Positions 25,427 through 34,686 of a DNA stretch of 64,000 bases are shown here, piece after piece; position 1 is the first letter of the stretch, and each line of letters begins with the position of its first letter. The DNA comes from CAWDYA01 sp963806495 (GTDB lineage: Bacteria; Acidobacteriota; Polarisedimenticolia; JACPZX01; DASXTC01). The notes under the pieces were generated by a model. The model saw nothing but the letters and a program-made list of their open reading frames with translations. It did not search any database and was not told the origin of the DNA. A program made the position numbers and the translations under genes. Where the stretch lies: positions 124,001 through 188,000 of the forward strand of contig CAWDYA010000004.1 of assembly GCA_963806495.1 (NCBI GenBank), written 5' to 3'.

Positions 25427-25810
25427 GTGCGTGACTTCGAAAGCGCCCTGAAGGCCGCGGGCGACCCGACCCGCACCCGCATCCTGAAGCTGCTCGAGCA
25501 GGGCGAGATGTGCGTCTGCCAGGTGCAGGCGGTTCTCGAGCTGGCGCCGTCGACCGTCTCCAAGCACCTCGCCATCCTCAAGGCCGCCGGTCTGGTCGAC
25601 GACCGCCGCGAGGGCAAGTGGATCCACTACGGGCTGGCGCGCGAGAGCCGCAACCCTCATGCGGACGCCGTGCTGTCGCTGTTGCGCGGCCGGCTCGAGG
25701 ACGAGAGCCGGATCGCCGCCGATCGCAAGCGGCTGCAGCAGGTGATGCGCGTGCCGCTGACGCAGCTCTGCGACCTCGAGCCGTCGACCGGCAGGAGGAG
25801 TGGTGGCTGA
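25427..25810 (+). CDS. arsR: ArsR/SmtB family metalloregulatory repressor
   Basis: 127 aa, GTG 25427 with AGGAGGGAG just upstream. Winged helix-turn-helix: LKAAGDPTRTRILKLLEQGE, LELAPSTVSKHLAILKAAGL and a wing DDRREGKWIHYGL. The CVC pair in EMCVCQVQ at the start of the recognition-helix region is the classic alpha3 arsenite-binding site. Adjacent operator, promoter and arsenite transporter support an arsenic-responsive autorepressor. Overlaps the start of acr3. Confidence 0.93.
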   Translation: MRDFESALKAAGDPTRTRILKLLEQGEMCVCQVQAVLELAPSTVSKHLAILKAAGLVDDRREGKWIHYGLARESRNPHADAVLSLLRGRLEDESRIAADRKRLQQVMRVPLTQLCDLEPSTGRRSGG

Positions 25811-26901
25811 CACCCGCAGACTGGGGTTCTTCGAGCGTTATCTGACGCTGTGGGTCGCCGCCTGCATCCTGATCGGCGTGATGATCGGCCGGCTGGCTCC
25901 CGGTGCCGTCGGCCGCCTCCAGGCGCTGGAGCTGGGAGACGCCACGCACATCAATCTGCCGATCGCGGTCCTCATCTGGCTGATGATCTATCCGATGATG
26001 CTGAAGATCGATTTCACCGGCCATCGCGCGGCGTGGCAAGCGCGCCGGGGGCCTGTTCGTCACGCTGTTCGTCAACTGGCTGGTCAAGCCGTTCTCGATG
26101 GCGCTGCTCGGGTGGCTCTTCTTCAAGCACCTGTTTCTGCCCTGGGTCGGTGCCGGAGCGGCCGACCAGTACATCGCCGGCGTCATCATCCTGGCTGCGG
26201 CTCCCTGCACCGCCATGGTGTTCGTGTGGAGCTACCTGACCGACGGCGACCCGGCCTACACGCTGGTGCAGGTGTCGGTCAACGACCTGATCATGCTGGT
26301 GCTGTTCGCGCCGATAGTGGGGCTGCCTGGTCTGCGGAGCCAGCGGCCTGGCGGTTCCGTTCCGGGTGCTGCTGTACGTCGGTGGTCGCCTTCATCGTGA
26401 TCCCGCTCGTGCGTCGGAAGCCTGAGCCGGGGCATCCTGATCCGCAGCGAAGGGCCGGGCATGGTTCGAGCAGCGTTACCTCCGCGGTCTTCCACCCGGT
26501 GACCATCGGTGGCGCTGCTGGCGACGCTGGTGCTGATCTTCGCCTTCCAGGCCGGCAACCTCACCGAACCGTTTCTCTCATGTCCTGCTGATCGCCGTCC
26601 CGATCCTGATCCAGGTCTATTTCAACTCCGGTCTCGCCTACGGGCTCATGCGCTGGTTCAGGGTCCCGCACAACGTCGCGGCGCCCGGGCGCGCTGATCG
26701 GGGCCAGCAATTTCTTCGAGCTGGCCGTCGCCGTGGCGATCGCCCTGTTCGGCCCCGGGTCGGGCGCGGCCCTCGCGACCGTCGTGGGCGTGCTCGTGGA
26801 GGTGCCGGTCATGCTCTCGGTCTGCTGCGTTCTGCAACCGCACGCGCCACTGGTTCCCGGCCCCATCGGCCCTGAAGGAGGCATCATGTCCCACATCGTG
26901 A
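25803..26901 (+). pseudogene. acr3: ACR3 family arsenite efflux permease, broken by multiple frameshifts
   Basis: The family sequence is present end to end but spread over all three frames. FFERYLTLWVAACILIGVMI and HINLPIAVLIWLMIYPMMLK come first. Then GLFVTLFVNWLVKPFSMALL, then AAPCTAMVFVWSYLTDGDPA (with the conserved Cys), VVAFIVIPL, LLATLVLIFAFQAGNLTEPF, HVLLIAVPILIQVYFNSGLA, ASNFFELAVAVAIALFGPGS and finally CNRTRHWFPA. At least seven frame changes occur between 26025 and 26850. GTG 25803 follows AGGAGG. The protein would export arsenite using the membrane potential. Stop 26899-26901 overlaps the next gene. Indel density is far above the rest of the window; either decay or local poor base quality. 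Confidence 0.83.
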
Positions 26902-27134
26902 ACCGCATCGAAATCCTCGGCCCCGGCTGCGCCCGTTGCCGCGAGACGGACCGCATCGTCCGCCAGGTGGTGCAGGAGGCGGGCCTCGACTGCACGGTGG
27001 AGAAGAACGAGTCGATCGACCGGATGGTGGCGCTCGGTGTCCTTGCGACCCCGGCCATCGCGTTCGACGGCAAGGTGGTGCTCGCGGGCCACATCCCGAA
27101 GAGCGAAGAGATACGCCGGCTGCTCGAGAGCTGA
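26886..27134 (+). CDS. Small thioredoxin-fold redox protein (GPGCARC motif)
   Basis: 82 aa, GGAGG 6 nt before ATG 26886, overlapping the ACR3 end by 16 nt. The sequence IEILGPGCARCRETDRIV carries a CxxC redox centre and MVALGVLATPAIAFDGKVVL the cis-Pro region (TP), matching the small redox-active disulfide protein/thioredoxin family. These sit beside ArsP/UPF0718 permeases in many genomes. It may shuttle thiol reduction for arsenic or organoarsenical handling; the specific role is inference. Confidence 0.88.
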   Translation: MSHIVNRIEILGPGCARCRETDRIVRQVVQEAGLDCTVEKNESIDRMVALGVLATPAIAFDGKVVLAGHIPKSEEIRRLLES

Positions 27135-27139
27135 ACGCG

Positions 27140-28318
27140 ATGCGGGAGCGGAGCAAGCTGGTGCTGCTGGTGGCGGTGTTCGCGGCGGTGTACTTCCTGC
27201 CGATTGAGAGCCCGCGCACGCAGGGAGCCTTCCTCGAGGGGTTGTTCCTCCTCAAGGATTACGCGCGACAGCACGTGCTGCTGTGCCTCGTGCCCGCATT
27301 CTTCATCGCAGGCGCCATCGGGCAGTTCATCAGTCAGGGCGCCGTGATGCGATACCTCGGCGCCACCGCGAAGCGGCCGGTGGCGTATGGTGTCGCGTCG
27401 GTCTCGGGCAGCATCCTCGCCGTCTGCTCCTGCACCGTGCTGCCCCTGTTCGCCGGCATCTACCGGCGCGGCGCCGGGCTCGGGCCCGCGACCGCCTTCC
27501 TTTACTCGGGCCCGGCGATCAACGTCCTGGCGATGATCCTCACCGCGCGCGTGCTCGGGCTGCAGCTCGGGCTGGCGCGCGCCGCGGGGGCGGTGACGTT
27601 CGCGATCGTCATCGGGATCATCATGGCCGGCATCTACCGGCGCGAGGAGCGCTCGCGGGCCGCCGCGGGGCCGGATCCATTCGCGGCGGGCGTTTCGGGG
27701 GTGTCACCGCGGCGCCCGATCCAGGACGCGATGTTTCTCGCGACCATGATCGGCGTGCTGGTCTTCGCGAACTGGGGGGCGCCCGGGCGGGCGGACGGCT
27801 TCTTCGCCCTGGTTCACCGGTCGCGCTGGGCGATCACGGCGATCCTGATGGTGGCGCTGATCTGGATGATGGTCAGGTGGTACCGGCGCGACGAGCTGAC
27901 CGGCTGGGTCGAGGCCACCTGGGGATTCGCCAAGCAGATCACACCGTTGCTGCTGGCCGGTGTCGTGGTCTCCGGTTGGCTGCTCGGCAGGCCGGGCACC
28001 GACGCCGGGCTCATCCCGTCCTCCTGGATCCGCGACGCCGTGGGCGGCAACTCGGTGACCGCCAACCTGATGGCCTCGGTCGTGGGCGCCCTGATGTACT
28101 TCGCCACGCTCACCGAGGTGCCGATCCTGCAGACCCTCATCGGCTCGGGCATGGGCCAGGGCCCCGCGCTGGCGCTGCTTCTGGCCGGGCCGGCGCTGTC
28201 GCTGCCGAGCCTGCTCGTGATCAACGCCTATCTCGGGCCGAAGAAGACCGCCACCTACGCCGGCCTCGTGGTCGTGATGGCCACGATCACGGGCTGGACC
28301 TATGGGATGATGGCCTGA
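27140..28318 (+). CDS. ArsP_1/UPF0718-type permease
   Basis: 392 aa, ATG 27140 six bases after the redox-protein stop. About ten membrane helices. The signature ASVSGSILAVCSCTVLPLFA then GIYRRGAGLGPATAFLYSGP holds the conserved Cys pair of ArsP-like permeases, and a second repeat TEVPILQTLIGSGMGQGPAL matches the family's C-terminal half. Characterised relatives export trivalent organoarsenicals. Placement in an arsR-acr3 operon supports an arsenic role, but UPF0718 proteins are broader. Intact, unlike the acr3 gene. Confidence 0.85.
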   Translation: MRERSKLVLLVAVFAAVYFLPIESPRTQGAFLEGLFLLKDYARQHVLLCLVPAFFIAGAIGQFISQGAVMRYLGATAKRPVAYGVASVSGSILAVCSCTVLPLFAGIYRRGAGLGPATAFLYSGPAINVLAMILTARVLGLQLGLARAAGAVTFAIVIGIIMAGIYRREERSRAAAGPDPFAAGVSGVSPRRPIQDAMFLATMIGVLVFANWGAPGRADGFFALVHRSRWAITAILMVALIWMMVRWYRRDELTGWVEATWGFAKQITPLLLAGVVVSGWLLGRPGTDAGLIPSSWIRDAVGGNSVTANLMASVVGALMYFATLTEVPILQTLIGSGMGQGPALALLLAGPALSLPSLLVINAYLGPKKTATYAGLVVVMATITGWTYGMMA

Positions 28319-28384
28319 CGCGGGTTTCCGGTCCGCGAACAGCCCGGCCCCGGCCCGCATCCATACAGGGTGAGGGAGGCGATC

Positions 28385-28972
28385 GTGGAGATGAGCGAGC
28401 GCTATCTGAGGTGGCGGCTGCGGAGGCGGGATCCCGAGGCATGCCGTGAGCTGATCCGCCGCCACCACCCCCTGGTCTTCGGCCACCTGAAGCGGCTCGG
28501 CGCCGACACCGCTCTGGCGGAGGACCTGACGCAGGAGACCTACGCCAAGGCCTGGCGTGGGATCGACTCCCTGCGCAAGGTGTCCTCGCTGCGCTCCTGG
28601 CTGCTGACGATCGCCCGAAACGAATACTTCCAGCATGTGCGAAGACGAAGGCCCGAAGGGCCGGGGCTCGACACGATCCCGGAGACGCAGGATGCAGGAC
28701 CTTCGCCCGACGCGATGGCGGCGGCGGGCGAGCGGGACGAACGGCTGCACCGCGAGCTCGGCCGGCTCGACCCCGTGCTGCGTGAGACCGTCGCGCTGCA
28801 CTACTTCCAGGACCTGTCGCTCAGGGAGGTCGCCGAGGCTCTCGGCCTGCCTGCCGGCACCGTCAAGTCCCGGCTCAACCGGGCGCTCGAATCGCTTCGC
28901 GCATCGTTCGAACAGGAGGCGTTGACCTATGGACAAGAGGCAACTGGAAAGGCGGCTCCGGGCGATTCGTGA
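28385..28972 (+). CDS. ECF-type sigma-70 family RNA polymerase sigma factor
   Basis: About 195 aa. GTG 28385 (GGGAGG 5 nt upstream) or ATG 28391 are the likely starts; GTG 28370 is less likely. Region 2: ELIRRHHPLVFGHLKRLG, AEDLTQETYAKAWRGIDSL and LRSWLLTIARNEYFQHVRRR. Region 4: LDPVLRETVALHYFQDLSLR and EVAEALGLPAGTVKSRLNRA. The last 44 nt overlap the next gene, a membrane-anchored protein that probably restrains it. Not obviously part of the ars operon; 66 bp separates it from the permease. Confidence 0.88.
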   Translation: MEMSERYLRWRLRRRDPEACRELIRRHHPLVFGHLKRLGADTALAEDLTQETYAKAWRGIDSLRKVSSLRSWLLTIARNEYFQHVRRRRPEGPGLDTIPETQDAGPSPDAMAAAGERDERLHRELGRLDPVLRETVALHYFQDLSLREVAEALGLPAGTVKSRLNRALESLRASFEQEALTYGQEATGKAAPGDS

Positions 28973-30116
28973 GCCGGATCCGCCCCGGGACCTCGCCGTC
29001 CGACTGGAACAGGGCATTCCCGATTCCTTCCGGCGGCGGGGGTCGAGGCGCCCGTGGAGGATTGGGACGATGATCAGGATAGGTGCGTTGGCCGCGGCCG
29101 CGGGTGCGATCATCTGGGTCGTGAGCCTGATGGCGGTGGGCACGGTTGGAACTCACGTAGTGTTCGCCGATGTGCTGGGTCCGGTCGCCGACGCCACGAG
29201 CGGCGCCGGCGCGGTGCACATGGTTCTTCGGATGCTGACGCGTGACGGAGAGGACTTCAGCTTCGTGAACCTGGAGGGCGACGAGCTGCAGCTCGTGGAG
29301 GTCTGGCTGCAGGATCCACAGGGCCCGAACGACTCGGGGCGGGCGCGGCTGGTGAAGAACGACCGGGTGTACGACTTCGACGGCGAACACGCGTTGCTGT
29401 ATCTGCCCGGGCGCAAGGAGGTGTACGAGGACACCGGCTTCGACAGCGATCTGTTCCGGCCCGGCGCGTGGGTGCGGCAGCTTCAGCATCTGCCCCCGGT
29501 GAACGTTCAGGTGCTGGCCCACGAAAGAAGAGGGAACGAGGAGCGGATGTTGCTTCGCGCCAGCGGCGTGCCGACGTCGCCACTCGAGCCGTCGTTCTTC
29601 GACCAGTTCGACCGTGAGACCGAGGTGATCTGGAATGTCGCGACGAACAGGCTCAAGGACATGCGCCGCTGGGTCGAGTACAAGGGCGAGCGGCGGCTGT
29701 ATCTCGAGGTCGTGACGATCGACTACGCGCCGCGGTTCGACGAGGCGGTCTTCCGGCTGGATCTTCCCCCCGACGTGCGCCGCGGCGGCCTCAGCGGTCG
29801 GCCGCTTCCTCCCGACCAGGTCGGTCTGGGGCCGGGCGAGGCGGCCGAACGGATTCTCGATGCGGCGGCGCGACAGGACCGGGATACGCTGGAGTCGTAC
29901 GTCCCCTCGCCTGGCCTGGTGGACTGGTTCATGACGCATTCCATCGAGATCGTCTCGCTGGGCGAGCCGTTCCGGGCCGGCAACTACGCCGGCTGGTACG
30001 TGCCGTACGAGGTCCGGGTGACGCGGGCCGGCATCTTCCCGATCACGAAGAAGCACAACCTCGCCCTGCGCAACGACAACCCCGAAGGCCGCTGGCAGCT
30101 CGACGGCGGCTGGTAA
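28929..30116 (+). CDS. Membrane-anchored protein beside ECF sigma, possible anti-sigma/envelope sensor
   Basis: 395 aa, AGGAGG 8-9 nt before ATG 28929, nested 44 nt into the sigma gene. Residues 1-45 are charged and cytoplasmic, residues about 48-72 form one membrane helix (MIRIGALAAAAGAIIWVVSL), and about 320 residues lie outside. The exported part begins HVVFADVLGPVADATSGAGA, is strand-rich (ERMLLRASG, RRLYLEVVTIDYAPRFDEAV) and resembles LolA/MucB-like folds seen in anti-sigma sensors. The C-terminal 90 residues look like an NTF2-type domain. Anti-sigma function is inference; no ASD motif seen. Confidence 0.7.
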   Translation: MDKRQLERRLRAIREPDPPRDLAVRLEQGIPDSFRRRGSRRPWRIGTMIRIGALAAAAGAIIWVVSLMAVGTVGTHVVFADVLGPVADATSGAGAVHMVLRMLTRDGEDFSFVNLEGDELQLVEVWLQDPQGPNDSGRARLVKNDRVYDFDGEHALLYLPGRKEVYEDTGFDSDLFRPGAWVRQLQHLPPVNVQVLAHERRGNEERMLLRASGVPTSPLEPSFFDQFDRETEVIWNVATNRLKDMRRWVEYKGERRLYLEVVTIDYAPRFDEAVFRLDLPPDVRRGGLSGRPLPPDQVGLGPGEAAERILDAAARQDRDTLESYVPSPGLVDWFMTHSIEIVSLGEPFRAGNYAGWYVPYEVRVTRAGIFPITKKHNLALRNDNPEGRWQLDGGW

Positions 30117-30269
30117 TCCGGTGATGCACCGACACGCACGTGTGCTACGATCTCGATAAGCGGTGACAGCGTGACGGACGCACGACGCGCTCCGCCGAGC
30201 CGGTCCTCACGCTGCACCGCCCCGCCCCCTCCCTGGCCCCCCACGTGACATCCAACCCGTGACGGACTC

Positions 30270-30298
30270 TTGGCGCGGACGCCCGATGGTGGTAGATT
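30270..30298 (+). promoter_or_regulatory. Promoter candidate for the CsgG-like gene
   Basis: -35 TTGGCG (30270-30275), exactly 17 nt, -10 TAGATT (30293-30298); 4/6 matches each. The predicted start of transcription is near 30305, just before the AAGGAGGTG ribosome site at 30311-30319. Confidence 0.5.
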
Positions 30299-30325
30299 CA
30301 AGCCGCCAATAAGGAGGTGCAGAGC

Positions 30326-31255
30326 ATGTTCGGTGCCGGTAGGAAGCTGCGTGATTGCTGTCTGGTGTTCTTGACGGGTGCGGTGATGGTGAGCGGAGTT
30401 GTCGCCAAGGAGGAGCCGGCTCCCCAGATCCCGGTCTGCGACGCCAAGATCGGAACCCTGGCGGTGGCCGAGCCCGAGAACAACTGGTGGCGGGACCTGA
30501 ACCTCGAGTCGCCCGAGGCCCTCATCAAGATCTTCGTGTCCGAGTCGAAGTGCTTCACCCTGGTGGACCGCGGCAAGGGACTGGCGGCGGCGCAGCAGGA
30601 GCGCGCGCTGGCTTCAGGCGGTGAGCTGCGCGGCGGATCGAACATGGGGAAGGGCCAGATGAAGGCGGCCGACTACGTCCTCGTGCCGGACATCGTCAAC
30701 AAGAACGCGCATGCCGGCGGCAAGAACTTCGGCGGGATCGTCGGCGGGATGTTCGGCCACACCGCAGGAGCGATCGCGGGCGGGGTCAGCCTCAAAAAGA
30801 AGACAGCCGACGTGGTCCTGACGCTGACCGACGTGCGTTCCACCGAGCAGGTGGCCCTCGAGGAGGGGCACGCCCAGAAGACCGACATCGGCTGGGGCGG
30901 TGGCGGCGGTGCCTTCTACGGCGGGTTCGCCGCGGGCGGCGCGAGCGGCTATGCCAACACCGAGATCGGTCAGGTCGTGACCAAGGCCTACTACGATGCC
31001 TTCGTGAAGCTTGTCGACGAGGTGAGGAAGATCCAGCCGGACGCCAAGGCGGACAACGTCACCCAGGCGGTGGAGATGGCGAAGCCCGGACGCATGTACG
31101 CGAAGCCCGATCTCAAGGCCGACGTCGTGCGCGACCTGGATCCGGGGATGCTGCTGTACCCCACCGGGGAGAAGGAAGGCATCTGGTGGAAGGTTTCGGA
31201 CGAGCTGGGCAACGAGGGGTGGGTCCCGTCGACCCTGATCAAGCTCGCGAAGTAG
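30326..31255 (+). CDS. CsgG-like secreted protein with C-terminal SH3 domain
   Basis: 309 aa, AAGGAGGTG 7 nt before ATG 30326. Signal-like N-terminus (CCLVFLTGAVMVSGVVA). The CsgG-type fold is suggested by PEALIKIFVSESKCFTLVDR, YVLVPDIVNKNA, ADVVLTLTDVRSTEQVALEE and a Gly-rich insertion. Glycine-rich loops (GGIVGGMFGHTAGAIAGGV) are typical of this periplasmic family. The C-terminal 60 residues (GRMYAKPDLKADVVRDLDPG, GNEGWVPSTLIKL) form a bacterial SH3 domain that may bind peptidoglycan. No curli genes nearby, and no lipobox Cys where CsgG has one. Function unknown. Confidence 0.75.
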   Translation: MFGAGRKLRDCCLVFLTGAVMVSGVVAKEEPAPQIPVCDAKIGTLAVAEPENNWWRDLNLESPEALIKIFVSESKCFTLVDRGKGLAAAQQERALASGGELRGGSNMGKGQMKAADYVLVPDIVNKNAHAGGKNFGGIVGGMFGHTAGAIAGGVSLKKKTADVVLTLTDVRSTEQVALEEGHAQKTDIGWGGGGGAFYGGFAAGGASGYANTEIGQVVTKAYYDAFVKLVDEVRKIQPDAKADNVTQAVEMAKPGRMYAKPDLKADVVRDLDPGMLLYPTGEKEGIWWKVSDELGNEGWVPSTLIKLAK

Positions 31256-31423
31256 CCTCCCCCGTCGTCGCATAACCGGCCGGCCGAGCGCCCTTTCCCG
31301 GGTCGCCGGGTGATGCCCGGCAGCACGCGACCGCGGAACCACGCCCCTCCCCTTGACACCACACGTCCGTGCAGGTGAGGATTCCACGGTCACCGTGCAT
31401 CCATCGAAGAGTCGGGAGGAATC

Positions 31424-34400
31424 GTGAGACATCCAGCCGTTTCCGTCGTCATCGTCTGCATGCTGATCTCGGGCGCGTCGTTCGCGGCCACAAAGGACAT
31501 CGACCCGGAGATGCTCGCCGGCATGAGCGCGCGCTCCATCGGCCCCGCCGGCATGAGCGGGCGCACCGCCGCGGTGGACGCGGTGGTGGCCGACCCCGAC
31601 ACCATCTATATAGGTGCGGCCACCGGCGGCGTCTGGAAGTCCACGAACGGCGGGCTGACCTGGCAGCCGATCTTCGACGATCAGCCGGTGGCGGCCATCG
31701 GCGCGGTCACCATCTTCCAGGCGAATCCCGACATCGTGTGGGTGGGCACCGGCGAGAGCACGCCGCGCAACAGCGTCTCGGTGGGCAACGGCGTCTACCG
31801 CACGCTCGACGCCGGCCGCACCTGGAACCACCTCGGTCTGGAGCAGACAGAGAGGATCTCCCGCATCCTGACCGATCCGGCCGACTCCGACACGGCGTAC
31901 GTGTGTGCCACCGGCAAGGCGTGGGGCGAGAGCGAGCAGCGCGGCGTCTTCCGCACGACCGACGGCGGCGCCACATGGAAGAAGATCCTGTTCGTCGACG
32001 AGCGCACCGGATGCGCCGATCTGGCGCAGGATCCATCCAACCCGCAGAAGATGATCGCCGCCATGTGGGACTACCGCCGCTGGCCCTGGTTCTTCCGCTC
32101 CGGCGGGCCCGGCTCGGGCCTGTTCGTCACCGTGGACGGGGGCGAGACCTGGAAGCGCTACACGCCGGAGGACGGGATGCCCGAGGGCGAGCTCGGCCGC
32201 ATCGGCGTGGCGTTCTCCCCGTCACACCCCGAGGTCGTGTACGCGCTGGTCGAGGCGAAGGACAACGTCCTGCTGCGGTCGTCCGACGGCGGTCAACTCC
32301 TGGAACAAGGTCGACGAGCAAAGGAAACATCGGCAGCAGGCCTTTCTACTTCGCCGAGATCCACGTCGACCCGGAGTTCCCGGACCGGATCTACAGCCTG
32401 CACTCGGTGGTGACGGTCTCCGACGACGGCGGAAAGACCTTCCGCACCCTGGTGCGCTTCCTGAGCCTGCATCCCGACCATCACGCGCTGTGGATCGATC
32501 CCAACGATCCGAAGCACATCATCCTGACCAACGACGGCGGCGTCGGGATCAGCCACGACCGGGGCGAGACCTGGCGCTTCGTTCGCGACCTGCCGCTGGC
32601 GCAGTTCTACCACGTGCGGGTCGATGACGACCTGCCGTATCACGTCTACGGCGGCCTGCAGGACAACGGCTCGTGGCGCGGGCCCGCGTCGGTCTGGGAA
32701 GGGGGACTGAGCCGGGGCATCCGCAACCTGCACTGGCAGATGGTCGACTTCGGTGACGGGTTCGACACCATGCCCGATCCGGAGGACTCGATGCGCGGCT
32801 ACGCCATGAGCCAGGGCGGGCATCTCTCCCGCTACGACCTGCGCACCGGCGAATCCAGGACGATCCGGCCCGACGCGCCCGACGGCACGAAGCTGCGGTT
32901 CAACTGGAACGCGGCGATCGCGCAGGACCCGTTCGACCCGGCGACCATCTACTACGGCAGCCAGTTCGTCCACAAGTCGGCCGACCGGGGCGAGACCTGG
33001 CAGATCATCAGCGGCGATCTGACCACCAACAACCCCGACTGGCAGAAGCAGGACGAGAGCGGCGGTCTGACGCTCGACGTGACCGACGCGGAGAACTTCA
33101 CCACCATCGTCGCCATCGAGCCGAGCCCGGTCAAGAAGGGCGTGATATGGGTCGGCACCGACGACGGCCGGATCCAGCTCACCACCGACGGCGGCGCGAC
33201 CTGGCAGAGCGTGGAGAAGAACGTGCCGCGCGTGCCGGCCAACACCTGGGTGCCGCACATCACGGCCTCGCCGTTCGACGCCGGCACCGCCTTCGCCGTG
33301 TTCGACAATCACCGCCGCTCCGACCTGGGCACCTACGTGTACAGGACGACCGACTACGGGAAGAGCTGGAAGGCCCTGTCCACCGACGGCGTGCGCGGCT
33401 ACGCGCTCAAGGTCGAGCAGGACCCGGTCGACGAGAACCTGTTGTTCCTGGGCACCGAGTTCGGGCTGTACGTCTCGTTCGACGGCGGCGCCGGCTGGCT
33501 CCCGTTCAAGCACGGCATCCCGACCGTCTCGGTCATGGATATGGCCATCCAGCCTCGCGAGAACGACCTGGTGGTCGCCACCCACGGGCGCGGCATCTAC
33601 ATCATCGACGACATCCGACCGCTGCGGCGTCTGACGTCGTCGACCCTCGGCGAGCCGCTCCACATGTTCGACATCGCCGACGCGCAGCAGTACATGAAGT
33701 CCCAGCCGCCGGGAGAGATCATCCCCGGCGCCGGCGAGTTCCTCGGAGAGAACGAGCCGTACGGAGCACTCGTCGCCTTCTCGGTTCACGGGGAGGGGAT
33801 TCCGCACCCGAACGAGAAGCTGGAGCGGGAGCGCAAGGAGGCGGAGCGGGCCGCCGCGAAGCCGAAGGCGGAGGAAAAGAAGCAGGAGGGGGGCGAGGAC
33901 AAGTCGAAGGCGGTCGAGGCCGAGATCCGCGTGACCGACGCCTCGGGCAAGGTCATCCGCAAGTGGAAGGCGAAGGTGCATCAGGGAATCAACCGGATCG
34001 TCTGGAACCTCACGCGCGATGCGTTCAAGCGGCCCGGCACGAACCCGTTCGCCGAGTTCTTCGGCGGTGGTGGCGTGGAGGTGGTGCCCGGCGACTACAC
34101 GGTGACGGTGGAGTTCCGCGATCAGACCGCCGGCAAACCGGTACGCGTGCTCGAGGATCCGCGGTTCGACATCGCACGCGCCGACCGCGAGGCGAAGCAG
34201 AAGATGATCCTGCGCGCCGGCGCCGATCAGGAGACGCTGACGAAGGCGGTGGAGCGGATCCAGCGCGCCAAGGACGACATCGGCACGATCATCGCCAAGC
34301 TCAAGCAGCGCGACCAGGACGCCGACACAACGGACGACGAGAAGAGCTCCAACAAGCCGCTCATCAAGGACGCGGAGAAGCTGCGCAAGTCGCTCACGGA

Positions 34401-34686
34401 GGCGGAGAAGAAGCTCTGGCAGCTTCCCGACACGAAGGGGATTCCGCCCGAGACCGATGCCCTGTCGAAGATAGGCTACGTGCTCGGCTCGCTCCAGTCG
34501 TCGTGGGATGCGCCCGACGAGGCGCAGAAGACGTACCTGCGACAGGCGGAGGCCGTGCTCCAGGACGCCCTCGCTTCGGCCAACACACTGTTCGACACCG
34601 ACGTGGCCGCCTTCCGCGTCAAAGCGCGGGACGCAGGGCTCGACGTTCTGCTGCCGGAGACGAAGGCGGTGGTGCTGGGTCCGTAG
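31424..34686 (+). CDS. VPS10/sortilin-type beta-propeller glycosyl hydrolase-like secreted protein, frameshifted
   Basis: About 1087 aa corrected. GTG 31424 after CGGGAGGA; signal peptide (VVIVCMLISGASFAA). Many Asp-box/BNR repeats: TGGVWKSTNGGLTWQPIFDD, VYRTLDAGRTWNHL, VFRTTDGGATWKKI, LFVTVDGGETWKRY, GISHDRGETWRFV, IQLTTDGGATWQSV. Two indels at about 32293 and 32322 interrupt one blade; the other frames supply NSWNKVDEQ and NIGSRPFYFAEIHVD. A Lys/Glu-rich linker and a helical C-terminal region (KSLTEAEKKLWQLPD) follow, as in the large VPS10-like proteins of Acidobacteriota and Bacteroidota. Convergent with, and overlapping, the next gene by about 68 nt. Substrate unknown. Confidence 0.82.

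Noticed and set aside
32293..34686. Long minus-strand frame of more than 800 codons opposite the VPS10 gene
   Set aside because: Its translation is low-complexity Arg/Leu/Val/Asp-rich antisense of the Asp-box repeats, with no signal or family motif.
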